The position numbers and the translations under genes were made by a program. Of a DNA stretch of 64,000 bases, positions 1 through 10,971 are shown piece after piece (position 1 is the first letter of the stretch; each line of letters begins with the position of its first letter). The DNA comes from Eucalyptus grandis (taxonomy: Eukaryota > Streptophyta > Magnoliopsida > Myrtales > Myrtaceae): positions 13,664,199 through 13,728,198 of the forward strand of contig NC_052621.1 in NCBI RefSeq assembly GCF_016545825.1. The letters run 5' to 3'. Under the pieces are notes generated by a model. It was given only the letters and a program-made list of their open reading frames with translations, searched no databases and was not told the origin of the DNA.

Positions 1-3000
1 GAGGAGAATTCACTAGCATTGAATTTCAGAATCATCTCGCAACAGCATGGCATTAAACATAACATTTCTTGTCCTTATACACCGGAGCAGAATGGTATTT
101 CAGAGAAAGCATCGACATGTAGTTGAGTTGGGGTTAGCAATGCTGTACAATGCAAAAGTACCATTAAAGTACTGGGTAGATGCCTTTATAACAGCAGCAT
201 ATATAATCAATTTGCTTCCCTCAACAAAACTACATATGAAATCACCTCATTATAGGCTTTATAAACAGCAACCAAGTTATACTCATCTACGAGTTTTTGG
301 ATCAGCATGCTATCCCTGTTTGAGACCTTATATGAAGCATAAATTTGACCCAAGATCTCTCATCTGTGTGTTTCTTGGGTACAGTGCGAAACATAAAGGT
401 TACAGATGCTTGTTGCCTACTAATGGACGTGTTTATATAAGTAGACATGTCGTGTTTGATGAAAGGGTATTTCCATTTACTCAAATAACTACTACAGAGT
501 ATCAGCAAGGGTCAGATCTATACAAACAATGGATAAGAGGAGTGGTGTCTCCTATGTCCAAAACTACAGAACAGATTCAGTCACAAGTTAATGAGACAAC
601 TAAATCTTTGCAGTCTTTGCCAAATACTGAATCAAGCCAAATTGTGCCAGAAATACAGGACAGTGGGATCAGCATACTCAATTCAACAAATATATCACAG
701 CCGAATATAATATCTGATGCTGAGCTACAAACCACTCCTGATAATGCACTCGGTAATGTTGAAACAGTTCAGATGGATTCAAATAATGAAGAGCAAGTGT
801 CTATGAGTCGAGATTCTAATACAACATCTCATATTAATACAGAACAAGGACAGGTCAGTTCTGTATCAGAGACTACTCAAGGTACATTGTCTACTCATCC
901 TATGCAAACTAGATTAAAATCAGGGGATTGTTAAAGTAAATCCCAAATATGCATGTCTAGTTGAATATCGGTTCCTATTGAACCAAAGTCGAAAGTCCGC
1001 TTTAGCACACGAAGGATGGCATCAAGCAATGCAAGAAGAAATGGATGCTTTGTATGAAAACAACACCTGGGAGTTAGTTCCTAGAACTAATAAAATGAAT
1101 GTGATTGGCTGCAAATGGGTGTTTAAAACAAAACTTACACCTAATGGGAGTTTAGAGAGACGAAAGCTTCCTGCTTGTAGCCAAAGGTTTCCATCAAGAA
1201 GAAGGTCTTGATTTCACGTAAACCTTCAGCCCCGTAGTAAAGCATGCTACAATTCGAATTATTCTCTCAATAGCAATGATGAAACAAAGGGCAAGTCCAA
1301 CAGTTAGATGTTAAAAATGCCTTCCTACATGGCAATTTAAGTGAAACTGCTCATATGGAACAGCCACCAGGTTTTAAAGACTCACAGAAACCCCATCATG
1401 TTTGTCTCCTCAGAAAATCTCTCTATGGGCTTAGACAAGCTCCCCGAGCTTGGTTTGACAAGTTCAGCAGCTTTCTACTAGAATATGGGTTCTTTTGTAG
1501 CTCAACCGATCCTTCTTTGTTCATCCTACACACTAGCACAGACACAATCCTCCTACTGTTATATGTTGATGATATCATTCTAACTGGAAGTTCATCTCAA
1601 ATACTCTCCAATCTTATTACTGCTCTACATCTTCAGTTTCATATGAAGGACCTTGGTTCACTCCATTATTTTCTTGGCATTGAAGTTCAGCGTACTCAAA
1701 GACATTTGTTTCTCTCGTCAAGCCAAATATGCCTTTGATCTTCTCACCCGAGCCCATATGCTTGAGTCTAAACCAATTTCTACTCCCTTTCGTTAAAACC
1801 AACTATATTGATCAATGACTCTATAGCTATATCTAATCTCGCAGAATATAGAAGTTTAGTTGGGGGTCTTCAGTACCTTACATTAACTCGACCAGACATT
1901 TCTTATGCCACAAATCTACTATGCCAGAAAATGAAGACACCTACGGTTGCAGATCTTCATAGACTAAAAAGGGTACTGAGATATGTTAAAGGTACAATCG
2001 ATATGGCTTATTCATTCACTCGCAAAGCACTATGAATCTCTATGGCTTCTGATGCTCGATCAAGGCGGATGTGCTGAAACCAGACGATCAACAACGGGGT
2101 TTTGCACATATCTTGGTTCAAATCTTATCTCCTGGGCAGCAAAGAAGCAGCCTACTGTTAGTAGATCCTCTACAGAAGCTGAATACCGTGCTCTTGCATC
2201 AACTACTGCTGATCTCACATGGATAAGCTTTGTTTTGCGAGATATAGGTTGCTTCCTTCCATCTCCTATTACTCTATACTGTGATAATAAATCAGCTATC
2301 TCACTCACTGCTAATCCTATCTTACATGCTCGAACAAAGCATATTGAAGTAGATTTTCATTTTGTTCGAGAGAAGGTATCTTCGGGTCATTACGTGTCCA
2401 ATATGTCCCAAGTCTTTACCAACTTGCTGATATCTTTACAAAACCTTTGACACGGGTAACACATTCCTATCTACGAGTCAAATTGGGAATCTGTGCTCTT
2501 CCCATTCCCAATTTGAGGGGGGATGTTAAGAAACAAAGCCAGAACAGAGAAGCTGATAAAGGAAGAGAAGCTGACCTGATGAAAACTGAGCAAGATAGAA
2601 GCAGAGGAATGAAGCTGACAAAAACAGAGCAAGCTCGGAGTAAGCTGAAAACTGAGCTGGCAATCCTTGATCCAAGCTGAGCTGGCAATCCTCGTGAAGG
2701 ATCTGGTTATACAACAGATTAAAACCAAGATCAGAAGCTGATCAAGCTACACGAGTGGCTAAGATTAATCGTTCTGTTAATAAGAGTTGTTAAATCTGTT
2801 GTAAAAGAAGTTGAAGAAGGAAAGCCTTAGTATAAAAAGGGCTGAGGAAAATGTAAAAGAGATGAGGGAGTATGAATTGATTGTTCGTGTACTGAAAAGG
2901 GAATCTCTTTGATCTGAGACTTCTCTCCAAGTCTTCAATAAGAGATCTTGTTGTTAGTTTCTTCTTTTGATCTTCTTCATATCTTAGAGTTCTGTGAGAT

Positions 3001-3118
3001 AGAACTAGAAGAAGGCTGAACAGATGTATGATGAAGCTTGCAGTTGATTGATTCAACAATTACAGTACACAGAAACTTTCTCACATACAGGTTATATTCT
3101 AGATTCTGTTTCTTCTCA
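1..3118 (+). mobile_element. Ty1/copia retrotransposon, 3' part (integrase C-terminus, RT, RNase H, 3' LTR), decayed
   Basis: Only the 3' part of the element lies in the window. Translated pieces in copia order are: the integrase C-terminal half (about 47-934, including a YWVDAF-like motif), the reverse transcriptase (978-1738, with the catalytic YVDD in LLLYVDDIILTG near 1558-1590), and RNase H (1808-2450, with [12 protein letters not shown] and LYCDNKSA). A polypurine tract (about 2513-2523) and a 3' LTR follow. The reading frame changes or stops several times (after 934, near 1211, near 1738-1808 and near 2035), so it cannot encode one polyprotein. The order integrase-RT-RNase H is diagnostic for Ty1/copia. 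PAP homology resumes exactly at 3119, which places the insertion inside a PAP exon. The 5' LTR must lie upstream of the window. Confidence 0.9.
2524..3118 (+). repeat. 3' LTR of the copia element
   Basis: The LTR begins TGTTAAGAAA directly after a purine tract and is taken to end TTTCTTCTCA, an imperfect inverted match to its own start. The base after it (3119) is the first base that aligns with the undisrupted PAP copy C (gctac versus gctat). A TATAAAAA box lies at 2831-2838. An alternative end at 3058 (...TTCAACA) is possible, but would leave 60 bp without PAP homology. The length is about 595 bp with the preferred end. Confidence 0.65.
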
Positions 3119-4989
3119 GCTACGCCACTGGCTTCTTAGTGGAGTGGGATTTCTTCCTCCACCACATCAGCCCTTTCGCTTCCCGAGTTTCCTATATGAC
3201 TGCAATTGGGAACCACGAAAGGTAACTATCTCGGGTCAATATGAGTCTCTTCCTGTGCATAATAGAAGGCTCAGTAAACAGCTGAACGAACATTACTCAG
3301 CAGCATGAATTGAAGATGATTTCTAATTTTCTTTTACATGAAGAGATTATGTGGACTCGGGTGCCAGATATATAACTCCAGACTCCGGTGGGGAATGTGG
3401 CATTCCTTACGAGACGTACTTCCCAATGCCAACCCCAGCAAAGGACAAGCCATGGTATTCCATTGAACAAGCCAGTGTTCACTTTACTGTGATTTCAACT
3501 GAACATGACTGGTCCGAGAATTCAGAGCAGGTACGTTCGATCGAGCTGAACCCTTTTGGGATCATATCTGCATCTCGATAAGCTGTCCATTTATGTCATG
3601 GGAATGTCATGTTGTCAGTATCAATGGATGAAAGGGGACATGGCTTCAGTCGACCGATCTAAAACTCCATGGTTAGTTTTCATGGGGTAAGTACATTTGC
3701 TTCTAAGTGATCGTGAGTATTACTACTTGAATGTGCAGACTCTCAGACTAAAAACTCTCAAGACAACAGATATCAAGTGTAAAGTTGCTTCTTGCAGGCA
3801 CAGGCCCATGTACACTTCTGGTCACGGATTAGGTGCTGATCCAATTTTTCTTGATGCTGTAGAGCCATTGCTGTTGGACAACAAGGCAACCTTCCATTTC
3901 TTAATTTGGTTTTCATGTTAAACAATTCTTTGACCTGTGAAAGTACAATCATCAACCATTTGATATCACAGGCTGATCTAGTTCTCTTCGGCCACGTTCA
4001 TAACTATGAAAGAACCTGCTCGGTTTTCCAAAATGAGTGTAAAGCTATGCCAAAGAAAGATCAGAGTGGGGTTGATATTTATGATCACAGCAATTATAGC
4101 GCACCCGTGCAAGTGGTTATTGGTATGGCCGGGTTCAGGCTGGATGAATTCACAGATAAGGTTAGAGTCTGTCCTCCCTCACACCAGTTGTAGATAGTAA
4201 AAAAAAATTGGCCTTTTGTCTATATCTGGACAATTTTTTGGCATATTCCGGAAATCTGCTCTTTTATTCGTCAGTGCTTAATCGCGTTTCCATTTCTTGC
4301 ATCTACATTGGTTGAATGCTGCTTAGCTAAACAATGCCATCTTGACAACAGCTTTCTGATTTGGGGGCCATGAAATATCAAAATTCCAGAGATTCTTTCA
4401 CTTGCTCTTAATAAATAACTTTCTTTGCTGGTTCTGCTGCTCATATCATTCAGCTCGAATCTATACGATTACACAGGGATTATCCCTTTTGTTGCTCGCA
4501 TGAATAAGACCTGTACAAGTGAAGCCCCATTGATTTTTCTTTTGCAGCCGAGTGACTGGAGTTTGATAAGGATTTCTAAATTCGGCTATTTCAGAGGACA
4601 TGCGACTCCGAAAGAGTTACAACTAGAGGTCAGCAGTAACCCGCTTTTGAATGTTGCATACTGCATAGCACTCTTGAGTTCTCGGTCGCCCTTCCCTTGG
4701 TCATCGTTCCTTTTCGCTTTGTCACCGCTGATTCTATCTTTTATGATGGATGAGTCCATTGATTGATAACCTGTATTGGTCTGTTGTGGTGCTGTGCAAA
4801 TCAGAAACCACGTATACAGTTTTCGATTTCCTGCACTGCAAGTAGAGTTTGGAACATTGAGCGGCTACATGTTACTGCATTCATGGTGATCATGTGTACG
4901 TGCTCGTTTAACTTCGATGTACGTGTTGCCTGCAGTATGTGAATGCCGACACAAGGAAGGTGGAAGACATCTTCCGCATCACCCGATAA
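3119..4989 (+). pseudogene. Purple acid phosphatase (PAP27-like) copy A, intact 3' exons behind a copia insertion
   Basis: Seven exons read without a stop: 3119/3120-3221, 3344-3530, 3619-3686, 3798-3885, 3972-4160, 4548-4628 and 4936-4989 (TAA). The encoded 3' part has the metallophosphatase landmarks of plant nucleotide-pyrophosphatase-like PAPs: YATGFLVEWDFF after the GDxxY position, TAIGNHER, DSGGECGIPYETYFPMP, GHRPMYTS, and the GHVHNYERT metal-binding block. It ends KVEDIFRITR. Family members are about 600 residues or more, so more than half is missing. The gene is cut at the GDI/YATG codons by the copia LTR. One intron (3886-3971) has a GC donor. Any 5' exons would be upstream of the window. 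Because the copia insertion looks old while the exons stay open, residual function through a splice acceptor at the LTR edge cannot be excluded. PAPs of this group are secreted or membrane-associated metal-dependent phosphoesterases. Confidence 0.65.
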
Positions 4990-5620
4990 CCCGACTTTTC
5001 AAGTGAGCAGGAAGGTGCTGCAGAGGCGACAATGGTGGTACACTTCTACATTGTACTATACAGAGACAAAACATACAGATAAATTGTGCTTGTACACAAG
5101 TAATAAATCTTGATTGTCTGCGCGGCCTAATCGAGTGCTCTTGAGCTGTGATGAAGGAATCCAAATTCATGATTTCGGTACTCATGCGAGCAACCTAACG
5201 ACATGTGTCCAATGGAGAAGTGATCTCTCCTTCCGAGTGAGTTCAGAATCATGACCTCTTAATAGTTACTATAATCTTTCGAAAAGATTGTTAAATAATT
5301 GAGCAAAAATAAGTGATATAGACTCATGAATTTTCAGAATTTTCCGTCATGTATGTAATGCAATGCAATACAATTTGGAAATTGGTTAGTAATCTTAAAA
5401 ACTTTTGAACTATTCAAGTCATTATCACATAGAGTAATGGCAGTCGACTGACCTTGTTTACGAATATGATGATCAGCAAAGCCTAATCTTCTAAATTAAT
5501 GTCGTTGACCTAATTGACCAAAAATGTCTACTCCCCTCTCATCCGAAATGCAGCCATCTGATCCATACCAACCACGCTCAACCCTTGATTTGAAAATCAT
5601 ATATCAGGATTATCTCTAGG
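4990..5620. other. Duplicated PAP 3' flank ending in a fossil copy of the ERD15 upstream region
   Basis: This stretch aligns by eye with 22900-23515, the DNA between PAP copy C and ERD15. Shared blocks include the gagcaacctaac segment (about 5189 and 23091), the aattaatgtcgttgacc segment (about 5495 and 23405), and the ccgatccatacc-like segment (about 5553 and 23467). Similarity stops near 5590, about 340 bp before the position that would correspond to the ERD15 start codon. No coding region is seen here. Confidence 0.6.
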
Positions 5621-5947
5621 AGGCCGCAGTGAAGTTTGTTTTGATACGTGTTACTGTCGATATTGAACTCAATCAGACCAAGCCTTTGCTAGTCAGGAGC
5701 TCTTTCCATTTCTTCGAAAATTATGAGGACAATCAAAATCCTCTTTCTGTTGAAATGTCAATGGTAGCAAGAAAATTTTTTGGGGGTTCTTATCGCCAAT
5801 ATGACTTTTCTTCCAAATCTGCACGATTATTTGGCAATATCTGAAAATCCGTCCCTGTATTCATCAGTGCTTAATCCCAATTCCATTTCCTTCATTTCGA
5901 ATGTTGCTTAGCCAAACAATGTTATCTTAGCAACGCCTTTCTGATTT

Positions 5948-6325
5948 ATGGGCCTTTTTTTTGGGGGTCAGTAAAGCTTTCTTTCATTATCAAAATGTCA
6001 AAGGTCCAAACAAGGACAATCTAAAGACAGAAGAGCCCATAGGGCTTGCGGAGGAGCACAAAGCTAGTTTTGTCGAAGATGGCCTAGTCTAAGAGATTTG
6101 GCAGCCCAGTCGGCCACTCTATTTGCAACCCTAGGACAATGGGCTACAGTAAACCGTGGATGGGCCTCCAAAATTTCCAAACAATCCGAGATAAGTAAAC
6201 GTTCCTCCCAGTTACAGCTATCTGCGCACTTGCTTATCAGAGTGCTAATCAAATCCAGCTGATCTGAATCAACACAGATCACTTCGAGCGAGACTCTACT
6301 GTACTTACTGAACTGGGGAGCTTTG
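5948..6325 (-). mobile_element. 5'-truncated LINE with RNase H domain end
   Basis: On the minus strand, 6282-6064 encodes the end of a plant LINE-type RNase H domain: VICVDSDQLDLIS, then LEAHPRFTVAHCPRVANRVADWAAKS, which fits the family's conserved H-x-P-R-x-A-N-x-V-A-D pattern. The 3' end of the element reads into a short A-run on the minus strand (the T-run near 5947-5955), typical of target-primed insertion. Copy A lacks this block at the equivalent intron position. The right border near 6325 is estimated from that comparison. Confidence 0.7.
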
Positions 6326-6582
6326 AAATATCCAGATTCTGCTGCTCATATCATTCAACGCGAATCTATACAGTTACATGGGGATTATCAATTTCGTTGC
6401 TCCCATTAATAAGATCTGTACAAGCCTCGTTGATTGTTTCGCAGCCAAGTGATTGGAGTTTGATAAGAATTTCCAAATTCGGCTATTTCAAAGGACATGC
6501 AACTCCAAAAGAGTTACAACTAGAGGTCATCACTCTCGAATTTTCAGTTGCCCTTCCCACAGTCAATCATTCATTTTGACTT

Positions 6583-7240
6583 GGCAAAAATACAATTCAA
6601 AGTGCCAAAACTTGGCATAATAGGACTCTTAAATGCCAAAAGTTAGAATAGTGACATTTAAATGCCATTTTTTTTTTGAAAAATAAGACACTTAAGTGCC
6701 ATACCCGATAAATCTTGCTGGAAATCTTACGTGGTAATTTTTTTATATTAATTTTACTCGCCTACATGGCTTGTCGAAGAGTTGACTCAAAGAAATGCAA
6801 AAACAACGTCGTTTTGGCGCATATTTGAATTTTAATATAAAAATTAATTAAATTAAATTATAAAAAAATTAAAAAAAATGAAATTAAAAAAAAAACAGGG
6901 AGATTGCAAGTGGCGAGGGCCCTCACCAGCAAACTTCTTCTTTTTTTTTTAATTTTTTTCTTAAAAATTTTAAATAAATTTAATTTAAAATTTAATTTAA
7001 TTAATTTTTATATTGATTATTTATCCACGTCAGCAGCAAAACGACGTCGTTTTTGCTCTTGTCAAGTAACGTTAGCGTACAAAATGACATAGTTTTGCAC
7101 TTGCCTCATGGGAAAATCGCCACGTTAGTATTTAGCCAGATTTTCTCGCTATTAACACTTAAATAATCAATTTTGCTTGAACTTTGGCGTTTAAGTGTCT
7201 CTCCATGCCAAATTTTAACATTCCAGGTGTTTGGCACTCG
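6583..7240. mobile_element. MITE with long inverted-repeat arms (Mutator-like)
   Basis: The element is flanked by near-identical 9-bp direct repeats, ttttgactt (6574-6582) and ttttggctt (7241-7249), and PAP copy A lacks it. The two arms are imperfect inverted copies: aacaacgtcgttttgg (about 6803) answers aaaacgacgtcgttttt (about 7038), and ttaatataaaaattaatt (about 6832) answers the complementary block near 6990-7016. The centre is a GC-rich near-palindrome, gcgagggccctcacc (about 6914). A 9-bp target duplication and long arms suggest a non-autonomous Mutator-like element. No transposase is present. Confidence 0.6.
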
Positions 7241-7399
7241 TTTTGGCTTTATGTCTGCTTACTGGATTTACATATGACTCCATTTATTCAGAAATTGTTC
7301 TAGTCTCTTTTGATGCTTTGAAATAAGAAACTATGTAGATTTTCTAATGTCCTGCGTTGCAAGTAGAGTTTGATACACATGAACAGGTTACTCATTCAA

Positions 7400-8334
7400 G
7401 TTCCTTCTTCTCCTTTTGTTTTCTTTTGGGTTGCAGCGTCTTGTATTGTCCACTGAATAAGGCCACGTATGTACAAATTGGTGATCTCAGTGATCTTCCT
7501 CTTCTATGCCATTATCCTGTCAAGGTAATTTTCTCTATCATTGAATTGTGCCTTGTATTGTGCCTTATTGACGACTTATCTACCTTCTTCTTGATTAGTC
7601 ATAGAAATGTAAAATTGGGAGGGGCTCTGGAGAAAATAGTAGAATCAACGAGGGCTGAATAGATAAGCAATTGAAAAAGAAATCACATGGCACATTGTCT
7701 AACTCCTTTTGCCAAGAGTTGGTTTAGTCCTCATGATCGACCCACAAAATTCATGGTATAGAGCCCCCAGCGTTCACGCAACAATGTCAAATTTTATTTA
7801 GTTAGAGATGATTATGTTGTTGTGATAGAAGAATCAAGAAAACTTCAAAAAATATGTAAAATTCTTTTTACTTTTTGAAATATTTTATAGATGTTACGTT
7901 TTATTTAAGTGCGAGTGACTTAATTTAATAAAATCAATCTAGCTATATATATAAACAGCTACAGTCATATGCCCAACGCAACCTCAAGCATTAATGACTG
8001 TAGTTGCTTTTAAGGTTTGAAATATTCCTTGTCGAGTCTTCGACTGCATTTGGTTCAGCTTTGGAAATGAGCCCGAGGGAAATGCAAATATCTTTGGCCT
8101 AAAGGGCTTTGAGGAAATGCAAACTGCATTTGGTAAAAAAATTCCTTACAAAGCTATTTTGAAGTAAGAGTGTTTGACAAATCTTTTTTTATAAAGGGCT
8201 TTTGGATTTCATTTTTCTTTTTTATTAAAAATATTAAACTCTTTGCCGACTCTAGTAAGGTAAGGGTAGATTTGAAATAATGAAAGGTAAAATTGAAAAA
8301 CTAAAAAAATTATGATAGTAGTTTTGAAAAAAAA
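7400..8334. other. Intergenic spacer with an unplaced exon-like piece
   Basis: Most of this stretch shows no coding pattern. One exon-like segment (about 7438-7524) has an AG before it and a GT after it and would encode LYCPLNKATYVQIGDLSDLP. I do not recognise its family. The right end (about 8200-8335) is A/T-rich and borders the truncated leftmost peroxidase unit. Confidence 0.35.
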
Positions 8335-8632
8335 AATAGTTTGGAGCCAAATTCTTTTCTTCGGTGAACGTGGATGTATCATCAAGAAGAACCGATCCAT
8401 TGTAGCCTTGTGGTTATAACTAAAAGACAAGAAATGAATTTCCAGAGTACGTGTGAAGATAATGGAAAGAAAGATTAGTCAATTTAAGGTAACTTGTTTG
8501 GTTACATTCATGAAGCCATCGTAGAAACATAGACAGAGGAGGGAGGCACCTATTCGGGGTTCCATGTTGACAGTGGATTCCACCTAGGATTTGATCGTGG
8601 TGAAAAGGTTGGAATACGTTTTTGAATAGAAA
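8335..8632 (-). pseudogene. Class III peroxidase pseudogene, unit 7 (truncated left end of array)
   Basis: Only the exon 1 remnant (about 8632-8505), intron 1 and the first part of exon 2 (up to about 8345) are present. The sequence then departs from the other units in an A-run. Confidence 0.7.
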
Positions 8633-9787
8633 TTAGGGAAAAGTTGGGTAATATAAGTGTTTTATACATGCCATATACATGCAAAATACGTGCAATATAC
8701 ATGTGCGTACATGAACCTTCTTAGTTCTCTCAATGGTCTTAAAACCAAAAATATTTGTTGCTAGAGGAGGTTATTGTAGCAACTGTTGTCAAATGCAATG
8801 GGAGACTACATTTGGAGAGGGCCAGATTGTCCTCATTTGGGCTAGTTGAGCTCGAGCAGTTATTCCATATTATCTAGCTCAAAGAATGGTCCAAGTCAAT
8901 TTCATTGTAGATGCAAGCTCTGCAGTTTGCACATTTTGCTTGTCCTATTGAATGTGAACTTATTTTGACAGATTTGATGAGATAGTATCTTTCTTTCTTT
9001 TCTTTTCTTTTTTCCCTCTAAATACAATCAAAATAAAGGAAAATTATTTTTTCATGATTACTCTGGCAATGATTTGGGATTGTGTTTGAGTGTACGTAAC
9101 AAGTAAAGCCACCATGTTTGTAGTGAAGAGGCCAGCATTCTCGAAGCTAGAGATGAGGTCGGTGAGGTTTGAGGCTGGAAAGAGAAGGCTATCGCTAGAA
9201 GTTGCTTGGTTCGCGGTTCTTGCACCTCCTCCTGAGTTTCACGTTCCAGCTTGGCCTTACAAGTTACAAATTTCGACACAATCTTAGATTCTAGAATATA
9301 TATTAGCTATGACAAATTCGTGAGTAGTACTATGGGTATTGATTTTCTAGAGGGATCTAGAGAGCTTACCATGAGGACAAAATCGCAAGCGATGATGGCC
9401 AACAAGTGGGCACAGGAAACAACGCCGAGACACACTTTCCCCATAGCGGCCTTGATGTCATCTATGATCTGGAATCTTGGGCGGAGTTTTAGTTTGGAGC
9501 CGCATTCTTCTCTCCGGTGAACGTTAATGTATCATCTCAAAGAACCGATCCATCGCAGCCTTGTGGTTATAGCCAAAATACAAGAAATGAATTTCCAAGA
9601 TACGTGTGAAGACAATGGAAAGAAAGATTAGTCAATCTAAGGTAACTTGTTTGGTTACATTTACGAAACAATCGATGAAACACAGGTAGAGGAGGGAGGC
9701 ACCTATTCGGGGTTCCATGTTGACGGCGAATTTCACCTGGGATTTAACTGTGGTGAAGAGGTCGGGACACGTTTTTGTGTAGAAATT
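8633..9787 (-). pseudogene. Class III peroxidase pseudogene, unit 6
   Basis: The exon 1 remnant (about 9787-9655) reads NFYTKTCPDLFTTV and MEPRIGASLLYLCFIDCFVN. The family has MGASLLRLHFHDCFVN here, so both catalytic-site residues of the HFHD motif are altered. Exon 2 (9559-9370) starts GCDGSVL, then has an in-frame stop and a frameshift, and continues IIDDIKAAMGKVCLGVVSC. Exon 3 (about 9265-9085) and an exon 4 remnant (about 8945-8745) follow. Non-functional. Confidence 0.8.
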
Positions 9788-10971
9788 ATGGAAAAGCTGT
9801 GTAATATAAATGTTTTATACGTGCCATATATGTGCCATATACGTGCAAATACGTGCGATATACGTGCGATATACGTGCAATATACGTGTGTGTATATGAA
9901 TCTTAGTTCTCTCAAGGATTCTAAAACCAAAAAATATTTGTTGCTGGAGGAGGTTATTGTAGTAACTGTTGTTGAACGCAATGGGAGACTACAAGTCGAG
10001 AGGGGCTAGATTGTCCTCTTCCAGACCAACTGAGTTCGAGCAATTATTCTACCTTATCCAACTAAAGGAATGGTCCAGGTGAGTCTCATTGTAGATGTGA
10101 GCTCTGCAGTTTGCACATTTTGCTTGTCCTATTGAGTGTCGATTTGTTTTGACATATTTGATGAGACAATATTTTTCTTTATTTTCTTTTTTGCCCCCTC
10201 AAAGTATAATCAAAATAAAGGAATTTTTTTTTTCATGATTACAATGGCGGTGATCTGGGGTTCTATTTGAGCGTACGTAATAGGTAAAGCTACCATGTCT
10301 GTAGTGGAGAGGCTAGCATTTTCGAAGCTAGAGATGAGGTCAGTGAGGTTTGAGGTTGGAGAGGGAAGGTTACCGTTGGAAGCTGCTTGGCTCGTGGTTC
10401 TTGTATCTCTCCTCCCGAGTTTCACGTTCTAGCTTGGCCCTTGAAGGTGCAAATTTTGACACAATCTTAGTTAGATTCTAGAATATACATTAGCTATGGT
10501 AAATTCGTGAGTAGTACCATGGGTATTGATTTTCTAAAGGAATTCGAAGGGCTTATCATGATGACAGAATCGCAAGCAGTGATGGCCAACAAGTGGGAAC
10601 AATAAATAATGCAAAGGCACACTTTCCCCCACAATGGCCTTGATGTCGTCTATGACCTAGAATCTTGGGCGGAGTTTTAGTTTGGAGCCGCATTCTTTTC
10701 TCCGGTGAACATTGACGTATCATTGAGAAGAATCGATCCATTATAGCCTTGTGGTTATAGCCGAAAGACAAGAAATGAATTTCTAGGATACATGTCAAGA
10801 TAATAGAAAGAAATATTAGTCAATCTAAGGTAGCTTGTTTGGTTACTTTCACGAAACAATCGTAGAAATACAGGCAGAGGAGGGAGGCACTTATTTGTCC
10901 AAGTTGACGACGGATTCCACCTAGGATTTGACCACGGTGAAAAGGTTGAGACACGTTTTTGAATAGAAATT
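9788..10971 (-). pseudogene. Class III peroxidase pseudogene, unit 5
   Basis: This is a full-length unit. Exon 3 (about 10436-10250) reads [20 protein letters not shown] and [20 protein letters not shown] followed by MVAL, the closest in the array to a functional peroxidase exon. Exon 2 lies around 10745-10560, with frameshifts, and the exon 4 remnant around 10125-9930. Ends of the gene are missing as in the other units. Confidence 0.8.

Larger units (their letters stand above)
5800..7400 (+). pseudogene. PAP copy B, fragment with one exon
   Basis: Copy B matches copy A from the intron after the GHVHNYERT exon through the following exon and its downstream intron. The only coding piece is an open 81-bp exon (6445-6525, encoding SDWSLIRISKFGYF followed by KGHATPKELQLE) with intact AG and GT borders. 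Both flanking introns are interrupted, one by a LINE fragment (about 5948-6325) and one by a MITE (6583-7240). No last exon follows. It is a duplication remnant without coding capacity. Confidence 0.65.

Noticed and set aside
5629..5844. Possible LINE ORF1-like piece (KFVLIRVTVDIELNQTKPLL)
   Set aside because: The resemblance to the LINE gag-like region is weak and short, with no supporting zinc knuckle; I could not support it.
9647..10009. Plus-strand 120-residue ORF with YVPYMCHIRANTCDI repeats
   Set aside because: It is the reverse strand of the peroxidase unit junction and its ATACGTGC minisatellite.
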